The notes under the pieces were generated by a model. That model worked only from the letters and a program-made list of their open reading frames with translations, made no database searches and was not told the DNA's origin. From NCBI GenBank assembly GCA_963971405.1, contig OZ020484.1, positions 868,001 to 932,000 of the forward strand: a DNA stretch of 64,000 nucleotides. The letters are read 5' to 3'. Positions within the stretch are counted from its first letter, which is position 1. Each line of letters begins with the position of its first letter. The position numbers and the translations under genes are program-made. Positions 1-10,391 of this stretch are shown here, piece by piece. Origin of the DNA: Psococerastis gibbosa. Lineage: Eukaryota; Arthropoda; Insecta; Psocodea; Psocidae.

Positions 1-890
1 ACCAAGGCGATCAAGGTCGTTGGCCTTTGTCCCGTGAGCTGCCACCCGTGGTCTGCCATAATGCCACCAGATAACCGATCGATCCTACGGGCCAATAGAG
101 ACCATTTGAACAGTGACAGGCCCAGACAAAATAAGACCCGGTAGAGATACGATCTCGGAGCTTCACGGTGACAGGCTGCGAAGGGATATCAGCTGGTTTG
201 CCACTCAGCCTCCCTCATGGCTTAGCTGGGTTTATAATCTCGTCGCTGCGTTTTTTTGCACTCCTATACTTCCGTTCTTTGGGAATTGCCTGGTAATTTC
301 GTTGAGAGCAAGTCTCGACTTTCGATCAGTAAAGTAGTTTATATTTCGTACCTTTGAACCTTTTTTTTAATGCAAAATTCCCAGATTTTGACACTTCTTT
401 TTTAATGTACGGTAGTGGTTCAGTTTATATTAATTTCTTTTGAAGGCAAGACATGGAATGAGGAAAACTTATAAAAACATTAGTTATATATAAACATATA
501 TTATACTTTTCTACGAATTATTACATAGGTTAATAGATAATAATAATAAATAAAAACTTGAATCTACCCCCTAGGCTACTGTTCTATTTGGGATGATATT
601 ATGTAGTCAGTAACATGCCCGTGAAAGTATAAGTATATTATTTAACAAAGAGTTGGTGGGACTGACAATGGGCTCCATCCTAATTGTTCGATGACTGTGA
701 GGCCTCTGCCTCTAATGCCTATTAGCACAGCAGGCAATGTAAGTCCAAGTAACCTTTTGTCAAATAACAGCTATTAAGGTTGGGTGGACACTCAAAACTA
801 TAAACTTCTTCAAATCCTTTATATTTCTTTTGCTATATTATTACAATATATTAAAAAATAAGCTTTTTTTTAGTTGTTGATTACTTCCGA
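1..890. other. No recognised feature
   Basis: AT-rich single-copy-looking DNA. A 74-codon open frame lies at 113-337 on the plus strand, but its translation has no motif or family resemblance that I recognise and its composition is not protein-like. I see no repeat shared with the rest of the window. Confidence 0.4.
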
Positions 891-894
891 TTAC

Positions 895-1065
895 TGACTG
901 AAGAAGACCACCAGGGAGGCCGAAAGTTACACTGCGAAGAAAGATGGCCGGAGATATGACAAGTTTGGGGCTCTCTAACGAGGACGCACACAACAGGACT
1001 GTGTGGAAACGCTGCTGTCGTGCTGCCGACCCTTCATGAGGATAAGGCGCAGTAAAAGCTTCTTA
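895..1065 (+). pseudogene. LINE C-terminal relic (RTE/Jockey-like)
   Basis: Plus-strand translation gives LGLSNEDAHNRTVWKR followed a few residues later by RAADP and a stop. This matches the pattern at the C-terminus of many non-LTR retrotransposon proteins, LGLT-x-EDAxDRxxWRxxVRxADP. Only about 50 codons remain, so it is a heavily 5'-truncated, inactive copy. The upstream residues (a Lys/Arg/Thr-rich stretch) fit the same frame. Known from families: this region follows the reverse transcriptase thumb. The clade is inferred and uncertain. Confidence 0.65.
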
Positions 1066-1650
1066 TAATTCAATGTATAAAATAGTTTAACTCTGCAACT
1101 ACATGTTTTTAGTAAATGAAAAAAAAATGAAATGCATCAGATTTTGCAGTGATTTAGACCCTTAATAATGCCTTTCAAGTTATTCACCAAGCATAGAAAA
1201 CAACTGATTAGGCTCTTACTATATTTTGTATCATACTGTATTAATACGCTGCTCTCACTTCAATCAAGGAAGTTAAGGAAATAGTGCAACTCTAAAATCT
1301 TTTCCAGGAAATGGCACAAAAAACTTGACGGAAACTTTGGCGGAAAATGAAATATTCAGCATTTTGCTATGAATATAAATATTATGTAATTGAAATTAAT
1401 TAATGAAGTAAGAGTGAAAAACGATGTTGAAGCGCTGACTAAGTTTTAAGCTCAATCTCCCTGCCGGCCCATCTTATTCCCCTCAAACTTGCAAACTTTG
1501 CGATTACATTTGTTCATTTATTATTATTAAAAGTGCACGGAGTTGTGAACTTGAATGAACTTTGTCAAAAGACATCCCCTGAGAACTCCATAGGCAAAAC
1601 AAGGGGTGGACTTTCCCCTATTGAACATTCAGTATTCTTTTAATTTATTG
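1066..1650. other. No recognised feature
   Basis: AT-rich sequence between two LINE relics. No repeat shared with the rest of the window and no coding-like frame seen. Confidence 0.4.
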
Positions 1651-1663
1651 AGATCCCGGCACC

Positions 1664-2261
1664 TCAGACAAGACCTGCACGTGGATTCCATAGAGAGACG
1701 AATGGAGGACAAGCAGCTGCAATGGTTCGGTCACGACCAAAGGATGGACGAGAACAGGACCCCCCGGAGGAGATTGGCAGAAGCAAGGCCGACCGAGGAC
1801 AACCCTCAAGAAAAGAATTGAACAACAAGAAGGAAAACAATGGCCAAGCCAAGGTCTTAGCGTCCGACCGGGGCTAGTACAAGCAGGGGCGTAAAGTTGG
1901 GGGGGGGGGGGCACGGTCAAACTTGCCCCCCGGCTCCTTTTGGGGGGCTTTGCCCCCCCCCCCAGCCTCGAGCATTGTAAGACGTAGTTCATACTTCATG
2001 GTCCCGTTTGCAGCAATATTAATGTTAGCATTCCTGTTTTAGCGTTGTAAAATCTACAGCTATATACTTTACAACTATTAAAATGCGTAAAACCCTACTA
2101 TTTTGCTCTTATATTTTCAATTTTTCCTTAAATCCTGCCTGATGACGTTATAAGGTCTACTTTTTTTTGCCCCGCCATAATTCTAAAACTTTACGCCTCT
2201 GAGTACAAGAAATGAGTCCGGGGCTACCCGCTCACGCACGCGGCCCTAAGACGGAAGAAGA
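1664..2261 (+). mobile_element. 5'-truncated LINE with 13-bp target-site duplication
   Basis: The translation contains LQWFGHDQRMDENRTPRR, the WFGH-x-xRM motif typical of non-LTR retrotransposon C-termini. After one frameshift it continues TLKKRIEQQEG. The copy ends in a short GAA-rich tail. The 13-bp sequence AGATCCCGGCACC occurs exactly at both edges (1651-1663 and 2262-2274), a target-site duplication of the size expected for target-primed reverse transcription. A hAT MITE (1884-2201) is inserted within it. Without that MITE and its TSD the LINE remnant is only about 270 bp. Inactive. Confidence 0.85.
1884..2201. mobile_element. hAT-type MITE nested in LINE
   Basis: Terminal inverted repeats (TIRs) CAGGGGCGTAAAGTT (left) and the complement of CAGAGGCGTAAAGTT (right) match at 14 of 15 positions. 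They are bounded by a perfect 8-bp duplication AGTACAAG (1876-1883 and 2202-2209). An 8-bp TSD with CAG-ended TIRs is diagnostic of the hAT superfamily. Length is 318 bp with no coding capacity. The left half carries a G run and a C run of 9 or more bases. Confidence 0.9.
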
Positions 2262-2274
2262 AGATCCCGGCACC

Positions 2275-2585
2275 GATGTACAATAATTATGTACCTGACA
2301 GTATATATATATATAATATATATTATGAAATATATATTATCTTAGAGAAACAACCGGACAACCTCGTCCTCCGTCCCCCACAGACCATTACTTGAATAAA
2401 ATGCTATTGCTCAGAAAATATGTATCGTTGAGTCACAAATGAGATGTAATAAAGTACTCTTTTAACTTGACATCCTTCAGTGTCGGTTATTTTTTACAAA
2501 CAAAGTGTAAAGATCAAGAACTGTGACCAATCTGCTTTAGTAAGCCAAACTACGTACATCAAAATGTAGTATTTCTTCTAATGAT
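2275..2585. repeat. AT-rich spacer with TA microsatellite
   Basis: A TA-rich simple repeat lies at about 2301-2338. The rest shows nothing recognisable. Confidence 0.5.
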
Positions 2586-2587
2586 GT

Positions 2588-2768
2588 TGCAGTAGAATCC
2601 GGGGTGATGGGCCATGGTCAATTTGAAAAGGTACTTCCAAACGTTTCGTCAACATCTGCGGTCGACATCTTCAGTGGCACTGGCAGATACTTAGAAGTGT
2701 GCGCAGTGCCACTGCAGATGTCGTCCACAGATGTTGACGCTTCCCATCATCCCGGATTCTACTAATGC
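2588..2768. mobile_element. Foldback element, GGCTTTCACGGCCGG family
   Basis: Outer arms AGTAGAATCCGGGGTGATGG (2592-2611) and its near-complement ending in CCGGATTCTACT (about 2741-2763) pair. Inner arms around GTCAACATCTGCGGTCGACA (2649-2668) and the complementary TGTCGTCCACAGATGTTGAC (about 2721-2740) also pair, so almost the whole element folds into one hairpin. The same arm sequence recurs at 13415, 24919, 45665 and 63072. No coding capacity. Confidence 0.7.
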
Positions 2769-3009
2769 TTCATCAAATAATTTTGGCCGTGGCAGTCATT
2801 GTAATTACATGATATCTCATTCATGGCCTGCGAAATATGATTTTTGTCTTTTTTTACAGTTGTTACCCCTCCAATAGTTTCGTAAAATTAAATTAACTGT
2901 AATAAAATTGATCGCAGAGCCATCATTGAAGGGCTACGTCCATGAGAACCCATCCAAATAATAATAGTATTGTTAATACAATTTATCCGTAGCAAATTCA
3001 AATGCAACT

Positions 3010-3180
3010 GTAATGGAATTTCGCGGGGGCAAATATAGAACGCTGATTATTTGCGGGGTCCAGCTGAAAATCAGGTTCATTTCGGAGCTTTTGTAGGGGC
3101 CTAAGTGAATTAGTCGGGGACTGAATCAACTTCGCCGGGGATAATTCTGTCAAATGGTATTTTGTGGGGGATCAGCTGCT
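3010..3180. other. G-rich degenerate periodic stretch
   Basis: Six short GGGG-containing boxes recur at intervals of roughly 20-40 bases, with CTG repeats near the right end. It may be a decayed minisatellite. The unit cannot be defined confidently by eye. Confidence 0.25.
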
Positions 3181-3497
3181 GCTGCTGCGGCTCGGTTTTC
3201 GATCATAAATGAAATTGCCAGGGTTTTGTGTATTATTATAAGCGCTGTCGGTTCGTTAGATATTTTCAATTGGGTGCTTCAATTGAAATGAGAGCAGATC
3301 CGATAACTTCCGACAAAAAGTGTGCAACAGTAATGAAAAGTGGTAAAGCAGTGGAACGCTTTTAGGTCCACTCGTGTCATCTGTAGGTAAACCGTATGGT
3401 ACTGATATTGGAATGTGTCATCAAGCATTGTACGATGTGTATCTTACGTACCTATTATGCTACAGCATTAAGTTATTTCAACGCTCATTGTATTCAC

Positions 3498-3740
3498 CAG
3501 GTGCGGATCTAGAATGAGACCAAGGAGGGGGCTAAGATTAAATTTCGAAATTTTTTTGAAAAATAGGGCAGACATATTTATATATATTATATTTATATAT
3601 ATAGTTATTTCAGAGCAATAAGGGTGCTATATTAAAGGTAATTAAGGTAATTAATACAAACGAGCACAAGGGGGGCCCGGAGGTGGGGTTTTACGCAGTT
3701 TGAGGACCCTCATGGGGGGGGCATAGCCCCCATAGCCCAT
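3498..3740. mobile_element. hAT-type MITE, right end missing
   Basis: Starts with CAGGTGCGGATCTAGAATG and aligns over about 230 bp, in reverse orientation, with the complete MITE at 10124-10383. Shared blocks include GAGCACAAGGGGGGCCCGG and GGTGGGGTTTTACGCA. It ends in the G-rich block before the second terminal repeat, so no TSD can be seen. Confidence 0.75.
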
Positions 3741-3769
3741 AATCATTACTAAGTTTCAACACCCAAAAA

Positions 3770-3968
3770 AAGTAAATAAAATAATTTTGTCAAGTATTAC
3801 TGATATTCGTACATTAAAACCAGTAGCTTTTAATATACAATTAGTAATTTGACAAAGTTATTTTATTTTATTCGCCTGATGACGGTGGCCTACTGCCGAA
3901 ACCGGTAGCTTTTAATATATTTTAGCATTACTTGACAAAATTATATTATTTTATTTACTATGTCGAAG
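3770..3968. repeat. Tandem/inverted repeat with hammerhead-like motif
   Basis: Two tandem copies (from about 3819 and 3898) begin ACCRGTAGCTTTTAATATA and run into a TTGACAAARTTA block. A third, inverted copy lies at about 3772-3820. The junction holds CTGATGA (3876-3882), a hairpin CGGTGG-CCTA-CTGCCG, then AAACCGGT. This resembles the hammerhead layout CUGAUGA-stem II-GAAA, but here the G of GAAA is needed to close the stem, so catalysis is doubtful. Confidence 0.5.
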
Positions 3969-4461
3969 TATTACAAATAAACGTGGAAACTACAATATTA
4001 CTGAAATCATAAAAATAACCCAAATAGCTTAGTAACTGATGTACAGTATATGAATGCGTATAATGTATCTATGAATTCAAAGATAAATTATCGCAGTGGG
4101 ATGCAAAGAAAACTTTACCTCGAAGACCCCCAACGGCTTGAAACAAAGGAGATTCGACACCGTTACAACAGACGATTCTTTAGTTTTCATTGACATGGAT
4201 CACTATAGATAACTGTACTATCACTATAGCTCCGAGATTTTGATTGGCAGGCTACAAGTGTAATACAGGTCTAATGTGAACAGGGGTCACGTCTTGTCAG
4301 CTTTAATAGACAGTTTCAACAGTTTGAAATTTAATATTTTAATGTTGGAAAGTACAAAGTGCAGTGGTAAAGTGTTGGGTTTCTTCTGGAGATTCGAAAT
4401 TCGGATTCAGCTGTAGGTAGAAAATGAGCAATAAATTCGAGTATAGTATCGTACTGTCAAT

Positions 4462-4617
4462 CATGGACGGGTACAGGGGAGGGGAGGGGGGGCAGGGGGA
4501 TTTTTGTAAATCTTTGTAAGTTTATTAATTACAGTCGAATTTAATTGATACTACATATCTTTGTTCCATTTTGACCCACAACTACGCCCCCCCCCCCAAG
4601 GGCTGGATCCGTCCCTG
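4462..4617. mobile_element. hAT-type MITE
   Basis: Left end CATGGACGGGTACAGGGG; the right end reads CAGGGACGGATCCAGCCC on the complement. Flanks CTGTCAAT (4454-4461) and CTGTCCAT (4618-4625) match at 7 of 8 positions, an aged 8-bp TSD. The 156-bp element has a G run near the left end and a C run near the right end, the common plan of this family here. Confidence 0.8.
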
Positions 4618-4774
4618 CTGTCCATACAGCCGACGTCGGATCAATGATTGGGGGGGGGGGGTTCAAAGGGAGAGGCTGGATGCGTTGAAGCCAAGTTGTT
4701 CGGAATCATTCATATCAACTTCAAATTTCTAATTATAATTATTAATTGACAATACTCAAATTATTATTTTTTAT

Positions 4775-4940
4775 TTTTTTACCGTTAATAGCATACAAAC
4801 AATTTAATGAATGTATCCGATTGACCTCTTCAGTCCCCTCTGTAGGTTAGTACCCGTGTTGAGTTACGACACGTCTCCGATCGCATAGCGTGTAGAGACT
4901 CCCACAAGTATATGCACGCTACCACATGGCCATCGAAATC
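4775..4940 (-). mobile_element. SINE-B copy
   Basis: On the minus strand it reads GTGGTAGCGTGC near the head, then GGAGACGTGTCGTAACTC, then CATTCATTAAATTGTTTGTA and an A-rich tail. It aligns end to end with the plus-strand copy at 30286-30480. The head resembles tRNA promoter boxes (TGGTAGCGTGC as A box, GTGTCGTAACTC as a decayed B box), so a tRNA-derived SINE is the best reading. Confidence 0.65.
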
Positions 4941-6347
4941 GATAATTATATTGTATACATTTTTTTTTAATGTCTCTAAATATAGAGAAACATGAGCATC
5001 CTGCTGCCAATTTAAAAAAAAAAATAAGATACCTATGGCAGCTAAAATCTCTTTTCCCATAGGAAATACCATCGTGATAAATTTTGTTGGGCCGCCTTGG
5101 GAGAAAAGGAAATCATTTTTTGAGAAACGCCTTTTCGGCCGGAACTCTGACCTAGCGTGTATTTGTTACCCGAAATCTCCAAAGCGCGGACTTTTTATCT
5201 GTTTTCGGCGTGGCCAACCTGACAGCACAAAAGAAGTTTTTTCGCAGTGTGGCGTTCAATTTTTGGCGGGGATATGAATTGAAGTTTAATTTGGGATTTT
5301 GTATATGATATTGGGGCCTTTTTTACGTGTCAACTATTTTATTTCCGGACCGGAAATTCCTATATCCATCTGCGATTCAACACACAATGAAGAATGCTAA
5401 TATCTTGTAGACACAATTTTTATTTCATTCAAAGATGGCAACCTTCAAGATTAACTCAATACTGAATACGCATCCTAATTTTATTATAGGGATTTGTTGT
5501 TATTATTTATATTTCATAACACCAGATTCACCAGCAATAAGATATGTTTTCCCATCCAATGCCTTTTTAACTATCATATCGCCATTTAAGTATCTTAAAA
5601 TAAAATAATTTACCTTTTTTTAATCTATCGTATTTCACGTATTCAGTCATGAATTATCGTACCAGTCATAGCAATTTCAAAAACACCAGATCAGGCAGTT
5701 CAGTTTATGAAAGATTAAAGACGTCTGTATCCGATGTATAAATGACATGCAACATGATAAGGATTTTCGACTTTCCAATCACAGACTTTTTCGGGGAACT
5801 CAAAATGTAAGGGGCCATTGAGTGGGGGAGCAAGGGGTGGGGAGGTCTGATAGTGCGTTGAATTTTTAATGCCTTTACGAGGAACTCGAATTACCTTTTC
5901 CGAAAAAACATTTCCCCAATGATCGTCTGTGCTCTATTTGGAATCAACCTTTTACATTAAGGCTATTATCCCTTGATCGCAGGAAAATCTGGTCTGTTGC
6001 CGGTAAATGCTATGGGGGGGTGGGGGCATTATTTTGTAAGAGCAAGGATCGAAGTTGATTTTTTATGTAACTGTAACTGCCCTCATTTCCGTAAGGATTG
6101 CAAATACGGATGGTGTAATGTTGCAAATACTGTATAGGCTATGTTGCGCCATTGGTTCTGACCTTTTTGTGAAATATTGAAAAATCATGGTTGGGGGTAA
6201 GTCATAGCTTAAAGCGCCCGCTAAGCTGGTTCATGAATGAACAAGTCCAAATCAAGTCATACACGGGCTAGAGGGTGAATTGTGTAATTTGAGCTCACCG
6301 CATACTAAATCATGACCCATTGACTATCTTATTGTATTTTATTCTTT
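4941..6347. other. No recognised feature
   Basis: Mixed AT-rich sequence. An open frame at 5035-5277 (80 codons) has no motif I recognise. G runs occur near 5824 and 6013. No TSD-bounded element was found. Confidence 0.35.
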
Positions 6348-7231
6348 TTGCTTTCCAATTTATATGTAGTATAAGGAAAGCTTTGTGATGGTCGAAATTT
6401 TCGATTCCGAGATTTCAACGGATTTACACGATTTGAGGTCCCAGGAACCAAAAAAAAGTGGTTTTTACGAAATGTCTGTCTGTCTGTCGATCTGTCTGTA
6501 TGTCCATTGATTTCCTGGCAAACTACTCGGTCGATTTTGATGAAATTTAGCATGTAGGTTTACAAAAATCATACCTCGGGACCATTTTTTTTTGGGGCTA
6601 ACTCAATTTGGGGGTTTTATTTTCAAAAAACTCCAAAAAAAAACGTCTAAAAAAATTATTTATCAAAAACGGCTCCAACGATTTCTTTTAAATTAAATAT
6701 ATTGTAGTCGTTATTGACGTTGACAAAATGCGGGGGTCTTGATAGTTTGCTTCTGGGGGTAAAAAAATAAAAATAACGACAATGACGACAATGGATCCCC
6801 TCCCCCCCCCCCTTAACCTGCTCTCCCCCCCTTAACCTGCTCCCCCCCCCCTCTTCTTCTCTTGTTTCTTCTCTATTTAATTGTAAGCATCTATATATTA
6901 ATACAATAAGTTTGTTTTTAAGGTTAGCATAAAAAGAAGACTTTATAGTCTTATTGTTCGCCTTTTGTTTTGTTTTTATTCAATAAAGTTTTCAATTCAA
7001 ATTCAAATGCACTGCGTGCCCTGCCATTATTGTTGTGTGGTAATGTGTTGGTCTGACCTATCTATAGAATTTATCTCACCTCCAGTGACGTCAGCTGGAC
7101 ACCCCCCTCCCCCTCTGAGGTATTGGAAATTTAATCATGGGAAAATTATTTGCCATGAAAGTCTCATTTTCTCTATCTACTAATTTTGATAAATTGCAAA
7201 GCATGTTCGAGTAAACTCGGACCGGTTCTTT
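6348..7231 (+). repeat. Family A interspersed repeat, copy 1
   Basis: Begins TTGCTTTCCAATTTAT and ends at GTAAACTCGGACCGGTTCTT. It holds the family's fixed order: GATGGTCGAAATTTTCGATT, a TGTC-rich array, AAAACGGCTCCAACGATTTC, ATGCGGGGGTC, and TGGTCTGACCTATCTA. Compared with the copy at 39874-40750, about 200 bp of the middle are replaced by a LINE 3' tail (6777-7003). No coding capacity; class unknown. Confidence 0.8.
6777..7003 (+). mobile_element. LINE 3' UTR fragment nested in family A
   Basis: Shares with the complement of 61877-62090 the blocks GACGACAATGGA, CTTCTTCTCTTGTTTCTTCT, GACTTTATAGTCTTATTGTT and the tail CAATAAAGTTTTCAATTCAA. It is therefore the terminal part of the same non-LTR family, 5'-truncated within the 3' UTR. 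A pyrimidine/C-rich block near the left is locally duplicated. Confidence 0.8.
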
Positions 7232-7479
7232 GACGATATAAATGACGATAATATATGATTGTAATAATAAGAACCACAGTCTGCTTTGAATGTGTAAATT
7301 TTTTTAAATTTAATATATTACGTCTTGTATGCTGATGTGCCACCCTCACACGCTCCGGCTTGAAGATGCACAGTTTTTGACGTAATGCTCATGCAAAACG
7401 ATGCCAAAATACACGAAATATCTATCTCACCTATCTATATTTTTCCTTCTTTCTTCTTCGTCTTCTTGTACCTCTTTAT
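7232..7479. other. No recognised feature
   Basis: Flank between family A copy 1 and a TTC-rich tract. No repeat or coding signal seen. Confidence 0.35.
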
Positions 7480-7516
7480 CTTCTTCTTCTTCTTCTTCTT
7501 CTTCTTCTTCTTCTTT
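7480..7516. repeat. (TTC)n microsatellite
   Basis: About 12 TTC units preceded by imperfect TTC-rich sequence from 7445. On the minus strand this is (GAA)n, the same tail type found at other LINE 3' ends in the window, so it may mark a LINE end. Minus-strand sequence at 7521-7760 is not clearly LINE. Confidence 0.7.
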
Positions 7517-8119
7517 TTGGTGAAGGTCTGAAGTTTCTTCTTTAGTCAAAATCTATCGATTCCATCCATCTTTTTCACAATGCCGTCCTTCAATCCTGGG
7601 CCGTTCTCTTAAATTCCAAGTAGAGTTCGTCTAAATAACGCTTTCCTTCTTCGGACCCTATTATTGGTGCCTAATGGCTTTATCCTATATGGCTTTTCCA
7701 TCTTCCCTATTGGGTATCTTACCAGTTACCATAACCAGTTGGCGAAAAACTTTGCTCCTTGGCTTACCACACTTTTTTATTTTATTTATATGGCGCTATA
7801 AAGGACATCTCAGGGATCAGTAGCTTACAAAGGAACTATAGGCAACCTGTGGAAGAAACATGGAGCATTAGCGCAGCCAATCGGAAGAGGTGTAATGGGC
7901 TGGAAAGTGGCCGGAGAGGCACACGGTCAAGTTACCCTGCCAGGTGGTAACCTGACCCCCACAAAGTAACTTACCTTACCTTTAATCCCGATCAGGGTTT
8001 CAACTTATATTCTTAATAGCTTCCATGGCTTTAGATGATTAGTAAATGCTTTTATATTGTACATGCCTCTTGAGATACAATATGGTCTGCATGAGCCAGA
8101 TTTAGCATAATATTCACGC

Positions 8120-8307
8120 CAGGAACGGATCCAGCACGTTTTAATGGGGGGTGGGGTAGTTGCTGGCAAAATGGAACAGACATAATTATGTAGTATCGAT
8201 TAAATTACAGAGTAATAAATAAACATAAATAAACTTTCAACAGATTTTCTAAATTTCGGATAAGGGGGGGGGGCGGAGACCCCTCTGTCCCCCTGTTTCC
8301 GTCCATG
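8120..8307. mobile_element. hAT-type MITE
   Basis: Left end CAGGAACGGATCCAGC; right end on the complement CATGGACGGAAACAGG. Flanks ATTCACGC (8112-8119) and ACTCACGC (8308-8315) differ at one of 8 bases. The interior GTAGTATCGATTAAATTA is shared with the MITEs at 60525 and 36554. 188 bp, non-coding. Confidence 0.85.
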
Positions 8308-8364
8308 ACTCACGCCTATCTACTTAACAGGCCATAGAATAGCTTGTGGAAACACAGTGCTTCA

Positions 8365-8590
8365 CATGACATCACTATGTGACGTCATTTTCTCGTCTTC
8401 AATGTTAATTGCGTTTTCTCTCTAGCAATTCACAGTTAAAAACAACAATAATTTTGCTTAAGTTGACAATTAATTTTGTTCATGCGAAAAACACATTGTA
8501 CTGTATTATTATTGTTAACCTATAAGCTGCCTTATCTATACTATTTTATATGTATTGTTGTTCCAATTATCTAATGGCCTAATAAATAAA
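8365..8590 (+). repeat. Dispersed repeat, pair with 54750-54970
   Basis: Shares CACAGTTAAAAACA, the CATGCRAAAAACA block and CCTTATCTA with 54750-54970, in the same order and spacing. The family is unknown. The copies are diverged and show no clear terminal repeats. Confidence 0.55.
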
Positions 8591-9662
8591 ATACTTTGTA
8601 ATATTTTGAATATATTTTTGAAAATAAATTATATCTTTATCAATATTACCTATATATTTAAAAAAAATGTAATATTGACAAAGTTGCTTTTACTTTTACC
8701 GCGACTTAACCTCATGGAGAGTCGGCTGCACAACAGCAGCGTTAAAAAAAATATCAAGTAGCCTATTATATTATAATTGAAAAAGGAAGAAAATTAAATA
8801 CCACAGACAACATCGGTTTACCCGAGAAGATTTTACTCGGAATAAAATAAAAGTCAAGATAAACCACTATTAGCTACCAGATAACTATCAACTCCGGAAA
8901 TATCTTCTGGTAACTAGAAAATTGTGCTATAATAATTCTGTTTAATTCCCTTGTCGGCCAAGCTGGTGATTTGCTGGGGAAGGTTTCTTTATTTGGGTCA
9001 GAGTGCATTTTCTACTTAGGGGAATCCCTCAAAAGCTTGGCTGTGAATGTTCACCATTCAAATGTATATTTCTTTTGAGAATAAATACATTTTCTTTCTT
9101 CCTCTTTGATGCTTCATATTATATTTAAATAATTAAAGACGAAAGATTTAAAGCTATACAATAGCACTGTTAGTGTTAATAATATTTTGAGCGAATCGGA
9201 CCCACGCTTTATTTCTTTACTTACCGGTATCATGTTTTCTGTATTTAAACTTTAATTTCACTTTTCACAGAAAATATAGTTCGTATAGGTTAGGGCTACC
9301 ATTAAAGTTGCATACAGTAAGTTAAAAGAAATGTTCCTTTACATTTTATTGGATAGTATATTGTATAGTAGTATGTAATTAACATATGGGTTGTGGTGTG
9401 GTAAATTGTCAGAAGATATCGAAATGAGCGCACTTTTAGTAAATTATTGTACACATCGAAATAGTTGGGAACATTTCCGTAAACGAGTGTGACCTCAATG
9501 ATTGCTCAAATATTTCCTGTGTAATTTTAATTGAAAATAATGGAGGGGGGGCTACTTATATAACTATAAAATTAACCGCTGCCGCGCCACAATCTTGGCC
9601 ATAACAAATATATATATGTAAACCTATCTTTTTATTATTTAAATAATGGTTTTGGTTTTGCA
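8591..9662. other. No recognised feature
   Basis: Very AT-rich DNA. The 68-codon frame at 8555-8761 is Ile/Asn/Leu-rich and looks accidental. No repeat recognised except the TSD of the next element at its right edge. Confidence 0.35.
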
Positions 9663-9842
9663 CAAGGCCGTAGCTGATGGGGGGTTCATGGGGGTTCAAA
9701 CCCCCCCCCCCCCCTCCCGAAATGAAATGGCTTCATACTAGATAGAATCGGATTTTGAGAGGAAAAATAAAAACCACTATGTAACACCCAATGAAATTTC
9801 TAACCCCCCCCCCCAAAAAAAAAAATCCTAGCTACGGCCTTG
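9663..9842. mobile_element. hAT-type MITE, CAAGGCCGTAGC family
   Basis: TIRs are CAAGGCCGTAGCTGATG (left) and, on the complement, CAAGGCCGTAGCTAGG (right). The 8-bp TSD GTTTTGCA is perfect (9655-9662 and 9843-9850). 180 bp with C runs near both ends. A related end lies at 35133, and a diverged element with the same termini at 57038-57292. Confidence 0.92.
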
Positions 9843-10123
9843 GTTTTGCAGATTGTCTTTCAATACAGTTTGTTGCTAGTAAAGGGTCAATGCTCCCTAA
9901 AATTTTCTGAAAATCATGGTACTCACTTACTTACCTTACTTACTCTCGGAAAATCTCGGGAATTCATGCAGCCCGCAGTTATATTGTATGTTTTTAGCTC
10001 TCTCCGGCGAATTCAGAATTTTTATGGATACTCTCACATCCTTAGTACCCGGTTTTTCACTTAAATCTAGGTGCCGCATCCCCTTAGAATTTTATCAGCA
10101 GTAACATCTAATTTGGCTGGTTT

Positions 10124-10383
10124 CAGGGGCGGATCTACGGGCTATAGCCGCCCCCCCCCCCATTAGGTTCCTCAAAATGCGTAAAACCACACTATTTCAG
10201 TCTTATTTTTCCCAAATTTTCTCCCGGGCCCCCCTTGTGCTCGACTGTATTAATTACCAACATTATAGAACCCTTATTGCTCTGAAAATGCGTAAAACCC
10301 CAATATTTCAGAACTATTTTTCAAAAAAAATTCGTATTTAACCTTAGCCCCCTCTCCTTGGTTGCATTCTTGATCCGCGCCTG
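10124..10383. mobile_element. hAT-type MITE, CAGGGGCGGATC family
   Basis: TIRs CAGGGGCGGATCTACGGG (left) and CAGGCGCGGATCAAGAAT (right, complement). Perfect 8-bp TSD GCTGGTTT at 10116-10123 and 10384-10391. The interior holds the direct pair AAAATGCGTAAAACC (from about 10176 and 10287), suggesting an internal duplication. 260 bp, non-coding. This is the reference copy for the truncated element at 3498. Confidence 0.93.
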
Positions 10384-10391
10384 GCTGGTTT

